Positions 10,701 to 17,432 of a stretch of 64,000 nt of DNA are shown here, piece by piece (position 1 is the stretch's first letter; each line of letters starts with the position of its first letter). Position numbers and translations under genes: made by a program. The notes under the pieces are model-generated. The model was not told where the DNA came from. It made no database searches and saw only the letters and a program-made list of their open reading frames with translations. Where the stretch lies: contig OY760427.1 in assembly GCA_963663495.1 (NCBI GenBank), forward strand, positions 310,001-374,000, in the 5' to 3' direction. The stretch comes from G963663495 sp963663495 (GTDB taxonomy: Bacteria > Bacteroidota > Rhodothermia > Rhodothermales > Bin80).

Positions 10701-10907
10701 GGTTATCAGCGAAGCAGATGCCGGGGCATCTGTCAAAGGCCCTATGTGCACCCTTGGGTGGTCTCCGTGATCAGAGCTAGATAATCCGGCAACCCCTCCA
10801 TACCTTGATCCTGCACGGTCCATTGACGGCAGCTGCGCTTCCATCTGATGCTGCAAGACCCAGCTCATGCAGGCCAGCGATAATACGGATAAAACCTTCG
10901 CCATCAC
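1755..10907 (-). CDS. Giant secreted LRR protein with metzincin-type protease domain
   Basis: A 3,050-residue predicted secreted protein. The N-terminus has a hydrophobic signal segment (MMAKVLSVLSLACMSWVLQH). Residues ~85-165 resemble a bacterial Ig-like (BIG2) domain. From ~175 to ~2590 it is built of plant-type leucine-rich repeats (LDLSxNxLxGxIPxELGxL), interrupted by cysteine-bearing caps of the form LCMPNTxxF...CNKDDREALEALYTALGGAxWT. Six CNKDDR caps were counted. Near residue 2790 stands MAHEFGHNFGLLHAPCG, a HExxHxxGxxH zinc site of metzincins, followed ~50 residues later by DLMTYC, a candidate Met-turn; M66-like or reprolysin-like peptidases are the closest idea. The C-terminus shows no obvious T9SS sorting domain, unlike the neighbour at 11090-12871. 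Export to the surface or medium and adhesion/proteolysis are inferred. The antisense strand has many open frames that only mirror the repeats. Confidence 0.88.
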   Translation of the reverse strand: MMAKVLSVLSLACMSWVLQHQMEAQLPSMDRAGSRYGGVAGLSSSDHGDHPRVHIGPLTDAPASASLITDPIAPHDHAIEQSSDSIAVSQDAITFADVGETITLVATVFDAAENVITDAPVVWTIANPAVATVDQSGLVTAVGDGTTRIAVTAGPVTVKVSVLVDTDGGTTIIVESDRAALVKLYKATGGDQWDQHTNWLSGRTLDAWHGVSTNAQGHVTSLLLGTNNLVGQIPSELGTLPELAGLDLSSNSLSGTIPAALGDLGSLEMLDLSDNAVAGSIPAALLSLPLTTFGWDGNDGLCMPNTAEFVAWTGTMRAHTGDGYCNKDDRDALEALYTALGGAGWTDSQNWVDAEVVSSWFGITTNTLGVVTAIALPDNGVNGELPASIGDLAGLVELDLSTNTQLTGPIPVTMPRLDALDAFRYGGTGLCVPVVAAVENWLSSLTVHDGTGVQCVSEGDRATLESLYTALSGAGWTNDGSWLTNAPIDEWYGVTADDEGRVTALDLSNNGLEGALPAEIAQLALLTDLSLDGNGLAGPIPEELGSLGDLERLSINSASLSGSLPAELGDLSSLTSLSLEGNSLSGALPSELGDLMALETLDVSGNDISGVIPAELGDLGSLAMLDLSDNAVTGSIPAALLSLPLTTFGWDGNDGLCMPNTAEYVAWTETMSAHTGGGYCNKDDRDALEAMYAVVGGSSWTNSQNWMQAEVISTWFGITTDALGRVTAIALSNNGLIGKLPASVGDLASLVELDLSTNMQLTGPIPEALTGLDALDAFRYAGTELCVPRAGAVENWLVALTVHNGTGVRCPSEGDRDALEGLYTALSGAGWTNDANWLTSAPLNEWDGVTADDEGRITELDLSNNGLDGALPAGIALLAHLTDLNLADNSLSGTIPSELGNLDKLKVLDISDNGLTGSIPTAFLPRASGRDRSGQRDDLAGTLPGLSLTTFAWDGNDGLCMPNTVEFVAWSGAMNVQAGDDYCNKDDRENLEALYTALGGASWTDRQNWRQGEVVSSWSGITTDALGRVTAIALSNNGLVGELPTSTGDLANLVALDLSTNAQLTGPIPITMPRLDALDNFNYGGTGLCIPRVTAVESWLASLAVHNGTGVRCASAGDRDALESLYTALSGAGWTNKGKWLTDAPINEWYGVTANDEGRVTELDLSGNGLAGALPAGIAALAHLTDLNLDDNTLTGPIPEEVGTLDDLESLSINSASLSGSLPEELGDLTSLTSLRLEGNSLSGAIPSELGDLDNLTELDLSDNEVTGSLPTALLSLSLTTFAWDGNDGVCMPNTAQFVTWVAAITSHTGDDYCNKDDRENLEALYTALGGAGWTNKGNWGQSAAVSTWFGITTDALGRVTAIDLSDNGLAGELPASMGNLASLVALDLSTNAGLTGGIPETMTSLDALDEFRYNGTELCIPRVTVVERWLFALTVHNGTGVRCPSGTDREALESLYTALSGASWTNKGKWLTNAPIDEWYGVTANADGRVTELDLSGNGLAGALPAGIAALAHLTDLNLDDNTLTGTIPEEVGTLDDLESLSINSATLSGSVPEELGNLTSLTSLSLEGNSLSGAIPSKLGDLNNLTELDLSDNEVTGSIPTALLSLSLTTFAWDGNDGVCMPNTAQFVTWVAAMTSHTGDDYCNKDDRENLEALYTALGGASWTDKQNWRQGEVVSSWAGITTDALGLVTAIDLSDNGLAGELPASMGNLGSLVALDLSTNTGLTGAIPEALTSLDALDEFRYNGTGLCVPSVQAVADWLAALTTHSGTGVQCSDNSDRPALGSLYSALSGANWTNKGKWLTSAPIGEWFGITTDALGGVTAIDLSDNGLVGELPASMGNFASLVALDLSTNVGLTGGIPETMTSLDALVEFRYNGTELCVPRVPVLQTWLFGLAVHNSTGVRCHSGTDREALEYMHYAWSGADWTNDAHWLTDEPIDDWYGVTANDDGRVTELDLSSNGLDGELWQMRNLAQLTDLNLEGNSLSGAIFSDLGDLDNLTELDLSDNEVTGSIPTALLSLPLTTFAWDGNDELCMPNTSQFITWVDAMTSHTGDDYCNKDDREVLEAFYAAVGGAGWTDRGNWGQTAVVATWFGITTDGLGRVRAIELSDNGLAGELPVSMGNLANLVALDLSTNAGLTGAIPEALTSLDALDDFSYVGTGLCVPSVQAVADWLAALTTHSGTGVECPDNSDRPALESLYSALSGASWTNRGKWLTDAPINEWYGVTANADGQVTALDLSGNSLAGELPASVGNFASLVELDLSTNAGLTGAIPEALTSLDALDDFSYVGTGLCVPSVQAVADWLAALTTHSGTGVECPDNSDRPALESLYSALSGADWTNKGKWLTDAPIDEWYGVTANADGQVTALDLSGNGLDGALPAEIADLALLTDLNLDDNTLQGPIPEELGTLGDLESLSIDSASLSGNLPKDLGDLTSIETMMLAGNDLTGPIPSELGSLSSLSELNLNGNKLTGELPSELGSLSNLVKFSVTNNSGLTGEIPASFVRLTKLTHFQATGTSVCLPAATSSLLRWEKGLTVSELAKCPPEGNIAIMFQAVQSFTNPTPLVAGEKALLRVLPTINGPLSSSVRLPRAIAKFYLNNQLAHTIQIPQRTRFIPNRVWEQGLPLSLNAVVPASVVQPGLEIVIEVDPDDTVPTSLGVAKRIPETGRQSVNVVTVPSFDITYVPFLTIGDPDMYAVSIPEAIAADPYGHIGLFATRYLFPIKDITVTVLNPVTIDTKDALYVYGRVKAMRAAASGTGHWMGILTEPEGAGGLGELGGYASMASPGTTVMAHEFGHNFGLLHAPCGASAWLDPYYPYNGGLIGNWGYNFSTPNYMVDPRGSHDLMTYCSYKWISDYNYNKVFDRRTSSADPISGEKPLVSMSSKTSLLLWGGMDSALKPYLNPIFVIDEARSLPQAPGPWKLAGHAENGNELFSLNFSMPVVADGDGSSSFAFAVPAQSEWDDLLVSVTLSGPSGSFTLDGEHDTPMAIVIDETSGQITGFIDNYAPSDGGTISAMNAISKNAGSADQRVLISNGIPDSDAWNEYMPR
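3784..4569 (-). repeat. Near-identical tandem pair of 393-bp LRR modules
   Basis: Two consecutive 131-codon units (about 3784-4176 and 4177-4569) differ at only a few positions by eye, including the segment encoding VAAL-type helices before GTGVEC. This suggests a recent in-frame duplication in the giant LRR gene. Confidence 0.75.
5489..8470 (-). repeat. 993-bp super-repeat of LRR blocks
   Basis: Equivalent positions recur at 5489, 6482 and 7475 with an exact 993-bp (331-codon) period. Each block holds an LRR run plus two cysteine-bearing caps. Flanking blocks at 4250, 8384 and 9449 keep the pattern with different spacing (1239, 909 and 1065 bp). The in-frame periodicity shows growth of the gene by unequal crossover of whole modules. 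Confidence 0.7.
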
Positions 10908-10967
10908 CTACATCGAACGATGTATGGTTCAGATGGATGTGCCGACCGGGGGGAAGGATAACACGGT

Positions 10968-10995
10968 ATTTCTGTCAACTTGCAATGACAGAAAT
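10968..10995. promoter_or_regulatory. Perfect 10-bp inverted repeat between the two LRR genes
   Basis: ATTTCTGTCA and TGACAGAAAT are exact inverse complements with an 8-base loop. It lies about 60 bp upstream of the giant LRR gene start and about 95 bp past the stop of the second LRR gene. It could be a regulator-binding site or part of a terminator hairpin; there is no clear U-tract, so an operator seems more likely. A short G-rich tract (GGGGGAGGGGGGG, about 11024-11036) stands nearby. Confidence 0.4.
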
Positions 10996-11089
10996 GATTA
11001 CGGTATCTACGTAGGAAAAATGCGGGGGAGGGGGGGACCATGCCTGGATCTCTCACCTCTACAGTGCTGAGTGGAATAATATCCGTATG

Positions 11090-12871
11090 TTACTGGACAC
11101 GCAATAATCGACCAAACTGTACCTCCGTGTACTCCCTGGACGAAAACTGCACACGGTACAAGTACAGACCCGATGTCAGCGCACTCCCCATCAATGGTAC
11201 GCTTTGTCCCCATCCAGCCGGCATGCTCACCGCAGGAACGGTTAACACATTTCTCCCTATCAAATCCATCACCTCAATCGTCACAATTGCCTGTCTAGGT
11301 AAATCAACCACCACCCGAGTAGCCTCACGGAACGGATTCGGATAATTACCCTGCAAGGTGAATGACTCCGGTAACGCATCATTGTCAGCATTCGACAGCG
11401 GCACTACCACTTCTATGGAAAACATTTGGGAAGCTTGGGCCCCCGCGTTGTCTGAGGCCGTATAGGTGTACCCCACCGGGTCACTTATCACCGAAGGGTT
11501 GCCCGTCAAAAATCGGGACATAGGATCAAACATTAACCCAGCAGGAAGCGCCGGATTCAATGCATAGATATACGGAGCTGTACCGCCCGTCGCCGCAGGG
11601 AAAGCAACGGGAGCAATAACGCGGTTCAGTGTAAAGCTAAGGTCATTGGTGCTGCCAGTCAACCGCAACTCCTCCTTGCAAACAGGCCCCTTCACCACAT
11701 CAACACTACTAAGCCACGACTGAAATGCCCCGTCCGATGGTGCGCAAAGCGATTGCCCTTCGAAGCTCAGATATTCCAACTTCTGCAAATCGAGCAGCGA
11801 CCGGGGCAAACTACCGGAAAGAGCATTATTGTCCAGAGCAAGCTGTTTCAGTTCTGACAGATCGCCAATGGCCTGAGGTACTTCGCCAGAGAGGGCATTA
11901 TCGTTTAACCACAAAATCTCCAATCGCCCCTGACTGCCAATTGCATCAGGAATACTGCCCGACAGCATGTTCTGGCTGAGCACCATCAAACGCAGCTTTG
12001 TAAGGCTGCCGAGTTCATTGGGGATCGCGCCGGTAAACCCATTATCGTGCAACCACAGTGTTTCCAGCTCTGAAAGGCTGCCCAGCTGGTCGGGAATGGC
12101 ACCGGACATCTCATTGTGGCTGATCAGCAATGTCCGCAACTGAGAGAGTTGGCCGAACTCTTTCGGGATGCTTCCATCAAGGGTGTTACCGTCTATCCAA
12201 AGCACTTGAAGATCCGCCAAGTCTCCGACCTCTGGCGGTAGCGTTCCCGTCAGGTTATTGTCGTCCAATTGCAGTTCTGTGAGCCTGCCCAAGTGCACCG
12301 TAACTCCGTGCCAAGTGCCCATTTCCTCAATGGAAGGGCTGGACATGGGATCCCAGTTCGTGTTGTTATCCCAGGAGTCACCACGTGTGGCATTATACAA
12401 GGCGGCCAGCGCGGCATCCTGCATGCTGGAAGCGCTGATCGGAAGTTCATGGCCTCGCCGCGTTGGACTATCCACCTCTACAAAACCGGCGGGAGCGATT
12501 AAATGGGAAAGATCTGTGGCTAAATGCTGAGCCGATGCAAGCATCGTTCTCTGCATTTTCGCGCTGTGAGCTAAGTCAGTACTCCCAGGCTCGTTTGCTA
12601 TTAAGTAAGCTCCAGCGGTGAAAGCAGTCCGCTTGGACTGGCGTTGGAACGCATTCTGCCCGAAAGGGGCATCCTGGCCAGTCACTTCAGAGACAGAAAG
12701 TCCGACTTCCGGCCCGAGATGAGCGGCCAACTGCGTGTAACCATCACTGGAAGGATTACCATGGATAAATCCTTGCGTACGCCAAACCTGTTGCGCAAGA
12801 CTATGTGACTGCGCGGCGGCGGAGGTAGCAAGGAATGTAGAAGCAAGTATTACTGCATGTACTACTTTCAT
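11090..12871 (-). CDS. Secreted LRR protein with T9SS type A sorting domain
   Basis: A 593-residue secreted protein. I prefer the ATG at 12871 because it opens a clean signal peptide (MKVVHAVILASTFLATSAAA); the longer frame starting at 12916 adds 15 unlikely residues. Mature order: a low-complexity linker, a cap (DAALAALYNATRGDSWDNNT) near residues 150-170, about eight plant-type LRRs to ~350, a He_PIG/cadherin-like Ig domain (PVAFPAATGGTAPYIYALNP...LPAGLMFD) around 395-475, and a C-terminal ~85-residue T9SS sorting domain (ESFTLQGNYPNPFREATRVV ... GLYLYRVQF). The sorting domain predicts export through the type IX system and cell-surface attachment. It is the best taxonomic marker in the window. 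It lies upstream of the giant LRR gene on the same strand; the two share cap and LRR style and may be co-expressed. Confidence 0.9.
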   Translation of the reverse strand: MKVVHAVILASTFLATSAAAQSHSLAQQVWRTQGFIHGNPSSDGYTQLAAHLGPEVGLSVSEVTGQDAPFGQNAFQRQSKRTAFTAGAYLIANEPGSTDLAHSAKMQRTMLASAQHLATDLSHLIAPAGFVEVDSPTRRGHELPISASSMQDAALAALYNATRGDSWDNNTNWDPMSSPSIEEMGTWHGVTVHLGRLTELQLDDNNLTGTLPPEVGDLADLQVLWIDGNTLDGSIPKEFGQLSQLRTLLISHNEMSGAIPDQLGSLSELETLWLHDNGFTGAIPNELGSLTKLRLMVLSQNMLSGSIPDAIGSQGRLEILWLNDNALSGEVPQAIGDLSELKQLALDNNALSGSLPRSLLDLQKLEYLSFEGQSLCAPSDGAFQSWLSSVDVVKGPVCKEELRLTGSTNDLSFTLNRVIAPVAFPAATGGTAPYIYALNPALPAGLMFDPMSRFLTGNPSVISDPVGYTYTASDNAGAQASQMFSIEVVVPLSNADNDALPESFTLQGNYPNPFREATRVVVDLPRQAIVTIEVMDLIGRNVLTVPAVSMPAGWGQSVPLMGSALTSGLYLYRVQFSSREYTEVQFGRLLRVQ

Positions 12872-13074
12872 GGCCCCTTGCCGTCTACTATAGGAAACGC
12901 GAACCGGTAACAACAAAATTAGAAATATGTGCGACTTAACTGCCCAAGCGCTAGCCAGGACTGACCATAAGGTAAGTCAGCGAATTGCTCTGTCGCAACA
13001 CCACTCCCCATAATAAGCGCAGCATCCTACTCGGCGCGTTGGTGGCGACTGGCATGAGCGTAGGACTGCCCATC

Positions 13075-13517
13075 CCCCATAAATCATCCATAACGGTTCG
13101 ATTGTTCGTCAGGTATGGTTAAATATCGCTGGCATGGCTGTCGGAATATCTCGGGTATTTCGGCCTGGCAGGTGTGGTGTGTGACTTGAGGTGAATAATG
13201 CCCTCCTCTCGTGCGGATACGCGATCTCATCCTGCGCCGCTTCCCTTGGCGCTGCATTGCCTACCTCCACGAAGCCTCGGCTGCAGTCTCCTGGCGATAC
13301 TTCCGCCTCCAGTAATTCAACGGTCCGTACGAGATGCCCTGCTCTGTGCAAGACGCCGCTGCAGACTGGGGCCTTTCGTCATACTGCTCTACCAGCGGAA
13401 ACATCTCTTCCGCCGTACGTCTGGGCTGTACCATGCGGTCCGGGGTCTGGGTTCTCACGTCTACGGGTAAGCTCTACAGAACCCGTCACCTAATCAAGAT
13501 GCAGTTCACCGCACGCT
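13075..13517 (-). mobile_element. IS66-family left-end relic, copy 2 (interrupts a tnpB)
   Basis: This 443-bp segment is nearly identical to 41075-41517. On the minus strand it starts with an IS66-like end (AGCGTGCGGTGAACTGCATC) and ends at ATGGATGATTTATGGGGG. It contains a tnpA relic (13261-13458 minus encodes MRTQTPDRMVQPRRTAEEMF) that shifts frame into 13109-13351. Its right border abuts the middle of a tnpB reading frame, so its arrival removed the 5' half of that gene. No target duplication was found. Confidence 0.7.
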
Positions 13518-13519
13518 AA

Positions 13520-14134
13520 CCCACAGAGGGCGATACAAGCATTATCAGACAACCGGATACGAAGCGTCTTGATGCCAAGTTGAAGCGGCATCAGCGAAGA
13601 CTGGCGAGACAGAAGAAAGGCTCCAACCGTCGTAACAGGCGGAAGCATGGAATCGCCCGCATACAGCGCAAGCGTGCTAATGTCCTCAAGAATGCGAACC
13701 ACCAGGTAAGTCGCAGTATTGCCAAATGCTCCTCAACGGTGATACTGGAGGACCTGAAGATCAAAGCGATGACACGTTCAGCTAAGGGGACGATGGAGAG
13801 CTTTGGCACAAACGTCAGACAGAAGTCTGGCCTCAACCGTGGGATACTGCGAACAGGTTGGGGCCAGCTGGATCAGATGGTGGGCTATAAGTGCCGCAAG
13901 GTGATAAAGGTTACCGCTGCCTATACCAGTCAGCGGTGTTCTGTGTGTGGGCACACAGAAGCGAGTAACCGTAAGACACGGAGCAAATTCACGTGTATGT
14001 CCTGTGGCCATGCGGATCATGCAGACCTGAATGCGGCTGCAAACATACTGGCCTCCGGGATTGGGGCTTCTGCACGGCGAGGGGCGTTCGGGTTACCGAC
14101 CCCTATAACCCGTGAAATTGATACTATTGCCTAA
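13520..14134 (+). pseudogene. tnpB: TnpB nuclease, 5'-truncated copy
   Basis: The frame DTSIIRQPDTKRLDAKLKRH onward matches the C-terminal half of the full genes at 34797 and 48237 almost base for base. The N-terminal half, including the first RuvC aspartate (GIDRNCGQ), is missing, replaced by the IS66 relic. The second RuvC acid (VILEDLKI), the CxxC zinc finger (CSVCG...CMSCG) and the last RuvC aspartate (DHADLNAAANIL) remain. A TCA-to-TAA change ends it 11 codons early compared with the other copies. It cannot be an active guided nuclease. Confidence 0.9.
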
Positions 14135-14169
14135 CTGTGTACAGTTGGTCACTCACGTATATAATTCCC
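14135..14169 (+). repeat. Right end of tnpB element, copy 1
   Basis: The bases up to ACTCACGTATATAATTCCC match the right ends at 36052 and 49486, and closely the one at 43283. In TnpB elements the guide (omega) RNA normally overlaps the 3' end of the gene and runs to this border, so an RNA remnant may be encoded here. Confidence 0.7.
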
Positions 14170-14539
14170 CTCTTTTATGTCGTAACAAGGCTTGACCCAC
14201 CTGATTCAATCCAGCCGAACTATGCTGATCTACGCCTAGTATGATATACTCTCAACATGTGCATTATTGCAACACGACAACGCCTTCCCGTCCATAAAGA
14301 AAGATCCCGTCCCATTGCTTCGTTCAAACTCTTCTCTGCAAATTGATAATGCAATGGGCAAAGTAGGGCATATTTTCCATATATGGCGGAATAGTCCGCG
14401 GACACGACACATATATGCATGGATTTCCCAATAATGCGCGAAATATTACCGCGCCAAGCTCCACGCATGTTGTAGCATTCAACCATATAGTCCGGATTCC
14501 CCTACCCCATGTCCATTCTTCATTCCAAAGCACAATACA
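14170..14539. promoter_or_regulatory. Intergenic region upstream of the defence operon
   Basis: About 370 bp, AT-rich, with no convincing gene; a minus-strand frame at 14220-14486 has no recognisable content. It holds a perfect palindrome CCATATATGG at 14377-14386 and further ATATAT-rich stretches. It presumably contains the promoter of the helicase-methyltransferase operon that starts at 14540, but no promoter motif can be assigned with confidence. Confidence 0.4.
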
Positions 14540-17428
14540 GTGGAAGTTCATCGCAGGTCCTCAAAGCACAGTAAGCTTGCTCCCGGCGCCCGCGTGTCCA
14601 CACGGGACGAACAATTCGTAGTCCGTCGGCTGGAGCGAACATTAAACAATAGGTTCGTGGTTACCCTGACGGGCCTCTCACGATTGGTCCGCGATAAGGA
14701 CTACTATGTTCTTGACACGGTCGAAGATTACACCGTAGTCAATCCGCACGACACGAAAATTGTTCACGACGAATCTCCCCGCTACCGCGCTTCTCGGCTA
14801 CACATTGAGTCGGTCCTCCGCCAGACCCCCCCTACTGACACGTTTATACGTCTCGGGCATCGTGGGGCCATGGATTCGGTACCCTACCAGCTTGTGCCTG
14901 CTCTAATGGCACTACAGCAGCCCAAGCCTCGCATCCTGATCGCGGATGCTGTCGGCATTGGTAAGACTCTGGAGGCGGGCATCCTGATGACGGAGCTTAT
15001 TCGGCGCGGGCGCGGCAGACGCATCCTTGTCGTAACACTCAAGAGCATGCTAACGCAGTTTCAGAAGGAACTGTGGTCGCGCTTCACGATCCCTCTCGTA
15101 CGTCTGGATTCCGTAGGTATCCAGCGTGTAAGGGCTAGGCTTCCTACCAATCACAACCCGTTCTATTATTACGACCGAGCGATTATTTCCATTGATACGT
15201 TGAAGGCCGCACGCCAGTACCGTTCCTTCATTGAGAATGCCTATTGGGATATTATCGTCCTCGATGAGGCGCAGCATGTTGCAGAGCGCCCCGGGCGCTC
15301 CTTGCGCAACAAGTTGGCCAAGCTCCTGGCTGATCGGTCTGACGCACTAATCATGCTCTCGGCTACGCCCCACGATGGGCGCGCCAAGAGCTTCGCCAGC
15401 TTGGTCAATATGCTGGATCCCACAGCTATTGCCGACCCGAATTCGTATACCAAAGAGGATCTGGACGGAAAGAACCTGTTCATACGGCGGTTTAAGAAGG
15501 ATATCTGGCATCAGGTTTCCGGGGCATTTCAAGAACGTTCTGTCACGCTTCGCAGGGCGCAGGCATCGGTACAGGAGGAGGAAGCCTTCCGGCACCTTAC
15601 CGACATGTCCGGCACCATCTTTACGGCGCGACGCGGTGGCCAGTGGTTGATTCGCACGGTACTTGAGAAAGCCGTCTTTTCGTCGCCCGCAGCGTGCAGG
15701 GAGACGATCAGCAATCGCATTGATCGCCTTCGTAAGGCAGCTACCGCCCGGGATGATGAGATCTATGCGTTACAGCAGCTTGATAGCGCCCTCGGACAAG
15801 TGACCGTGGAGCATTTTTCCAAGTACCGGTTGCTCTTAAACACCATTAAGGAGATGGGCTGGACCGGGAAGAATGAGGAGGATCGGCTTGTCATATTCAC
15901 CGAGCGTATTGATACCCTGCAATTCCTCTCCGAAAACCTGGAAAAGGATCTCGGTCTGAAGCCCAAGGCTATCGTAATGCTTCACGGAGCATTAAGTGAT
16001 CTTGATCAGCAGGCCATCGTAGAGTCGTTCGGGCAGACTGACAAACCCGTGCGACTCCTTATCGCATCGGACGTAGGTTCCGAAGGAATCAACCTGCATT
16101 TTCTGAGCCACAGATTGATTCATTTTGACATACCATGGTCGCTCATGATACTCCAGCAGCGCAACGGCCGTGTTGACCGGTATGGACAGGAGAAAAAGCC
16201 GCAGATCTACTACCTAATCACTGAGTCGGAGAACAGGAGGATACGCGGTGACATGCGGATCCTGGAGCTTCTGATTGAGAAAGAAGAGGAGGCGGTACGC
16301 AACATTGGTGACCCGGCGTCCATAATCGGGGTCTACAATGCCGAGCAGGAAGAGATCATTGTAAAGGATGTCATCGAGCAGGGGATGACCACCGACCAGG
16401 CTGAAAGACATTTTCGAACGCAGCGTGCCGATCCGTCTGTCGCTGCCGGGATTGATCCGATACAGGCACTGTTCGGGGAACTTGACCCCATGGACGATGC
16501 TGCGAACAGTAAACGGGAGCTGCATTCCGTGTTCGACTCTGACTACGCGTACCTGAAGACTGCGCTGGAGCATATCCAGGCAGAGACGCAACCGGGCGAC
16601 GAGGAAAAGCTGCAGGTGTCTTACTACGACGATGAAATGCGGCTCCAGCTTACGGCGCCGACGGGCCTGAAGGATCGCTTTAAATATCTCCCCAAGGCCG
16701 CCCGACCACGGAAGGACATCCTTGATGTCTGCGCGGATCGGCAGACCATCAAGGATGAGATTCGTCGGTGCAGGTCGGATGATGACGCCTGGCCCGCAAT
16801 ACACTACCTCTGGCCGTTACACCCGGCGATGCGTTGGGCGACCGACAAAGTGACCTCCTCCATCAAGGAGCAGGAGGCGTTCATTCTGGCGCTCCCGGAT
16901 GTGCTGCACAAAACCGAGGCGTCGTATGTGATTTCGGTTCTCTACTCCAACAGAAGAGGGCAAACCGTGCTACAGAAGCTCATCTGTATTCGTACAGGCC
17001 ATGGTAAGCACCTGAGCACCAAGCTCTTTGCCAAGTCCAAGGAATTCCATGCTCTGCGACGGACCGGGCTTTCCAACGCGGGAATCCCGGACATCCTTGA
17101 GCATGCACAGGGCCTGTTGCCTGCCGTCCTCAACTGGGCAGCGGAATATGGAAAAGATGCGCGCGCGGAACACGAAGCAATTGTCGGTCCGAAACTACAG
17201 GAACACCTAGACGACCTCAAGACACTCCGGGAACGTCATAACGCAGTGGTGAGGCAACAGTTTGAGGGACGGGAGGACAGGTTAGCAACGGGCACCATAG
17301 CGAAGCGGTCCAAGGAAATCGACAAGCTGTTTACGAACTACGAGGGCTGGATCACGGACACGATGGAGCTGGAGGACGATCCCTATTTGCAGGTTTTGGC
17401 GGTGCTCACTGGTCTCGGGACCGACTAA
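14540..17428 (+). CDS. SNF2-family helicase, DrmD-like (DISARM-related)
   Basis: A 962-residue SNF2 ATPase. Walker A IADAVGIGKTLEAGIL lies near residue 133, the DEAQ box VLDEAQHVAE near 240, motif III LSATPHDGRA near 272, and the C-terminal helicase motifs GSEGINLHF and QQRNGRVDRYGQ near 513-545. The remaining ~400 residues are helical and not assigned. Length, motifs and position directly before a large methyltransferase match DrmD of class 1 DISARM; RapA/HepA-like proteins are the general relatives. The start is a GTG at 14540; no in-frame ATG was found just upstream, and the first ~18 residues precede the conserved PGARVSTRDEQFVVRRLERT segment, so the true start could differ slightly. Only 4 bases separate its stop from the next start, so the genes are probably co-translated. 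Role in defence (translocating on or remodelling foreign DNA) is inferred from context. Confidence 0.88.
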   Translation: MEVHRRSSKHSKLAPGARVSTRDEQFVVRRLERTLNNRFVVTLTGLSRLVRDKDYYVLDTVEDYTVVNPHDTKIVHDESPRYRASRLHIESVLRQTPPTDTFIRLGHRGAMDSVPYQLVPALMALQQPKPRILIADAVGIGKTLEAGILMTELIRRGRGRRILVVTLKSMLTQFQKELWSRFTIPLVRLDSVGIQRVRARLPTNHNPFYYYDRAIISIDTLKAARQYRSFIENAYWDIIVLDEAQHVAERPGRSLRNKLAKLLADRSDALIMLSATPHDGRAKSFASLVNMLDPTAIADPNSYTKEDLDGKNLFIRRFKKDIWHQVSGAFQERSVTLRRAQASVQEEEAFRHLTDMSGTIFTARRGGQWLIRTVLEKAVFSSPAACRETISNRIDRLRKAATARDDEIYALQQLDSALGQVTVEHFSKYRLLLNTIKEMGWTGKNEEDRLVIFTERIDTLQFLSENLEKDLGLKPKAIVMLHGALSDLDQQAIVESFGQTDKPVRLLIASDVGSEGINLHFLSHRLIHFDIPWSLMILQQRNGRVDRYGQEKKPQIYYLITESENRRIRGDMRILELLIEKEEEAVRNIGDPASIIGVYNAEQEEIIVKDVIEQGMTTDQAERHFRTQRADPSVAAGIDPIQALFGELDPMDDAANSKRELHSVFDSDYAYLKTALEHIQAETQPGDEEKLQVSYYDDEMRLQLTAPTGLKDRFKYLPKAARPRKDILDVCADRQTIKDEIRRCRSDDDAWPAIHYLWPLHPAMRWATDKVTSSIKEQEAFILALPDVLHKTEASYVISVLYSNRRGQTVLQKLICIRTGHGKHLSTKLFAKSKEFHALRRTGLSNAGIPDILEHAQGLLPAVLNWAAEYGKDARAEHEAIVGPKLQEHLDDLKTLRERHNAVVRQQFEGREDRLATGTIAKRSKEIDKLFTNYEGWITDTMELEDDPYLQVLAVLTGLGTD

Positions 17429-17432
17429 GCGC

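Noticed and set aside
14220..14551. Minus-strand frames of 75-88 codons upstream of the defence operon
   Set aside because: No recognisable content and no good start; the region is better explained as promoter sequence.
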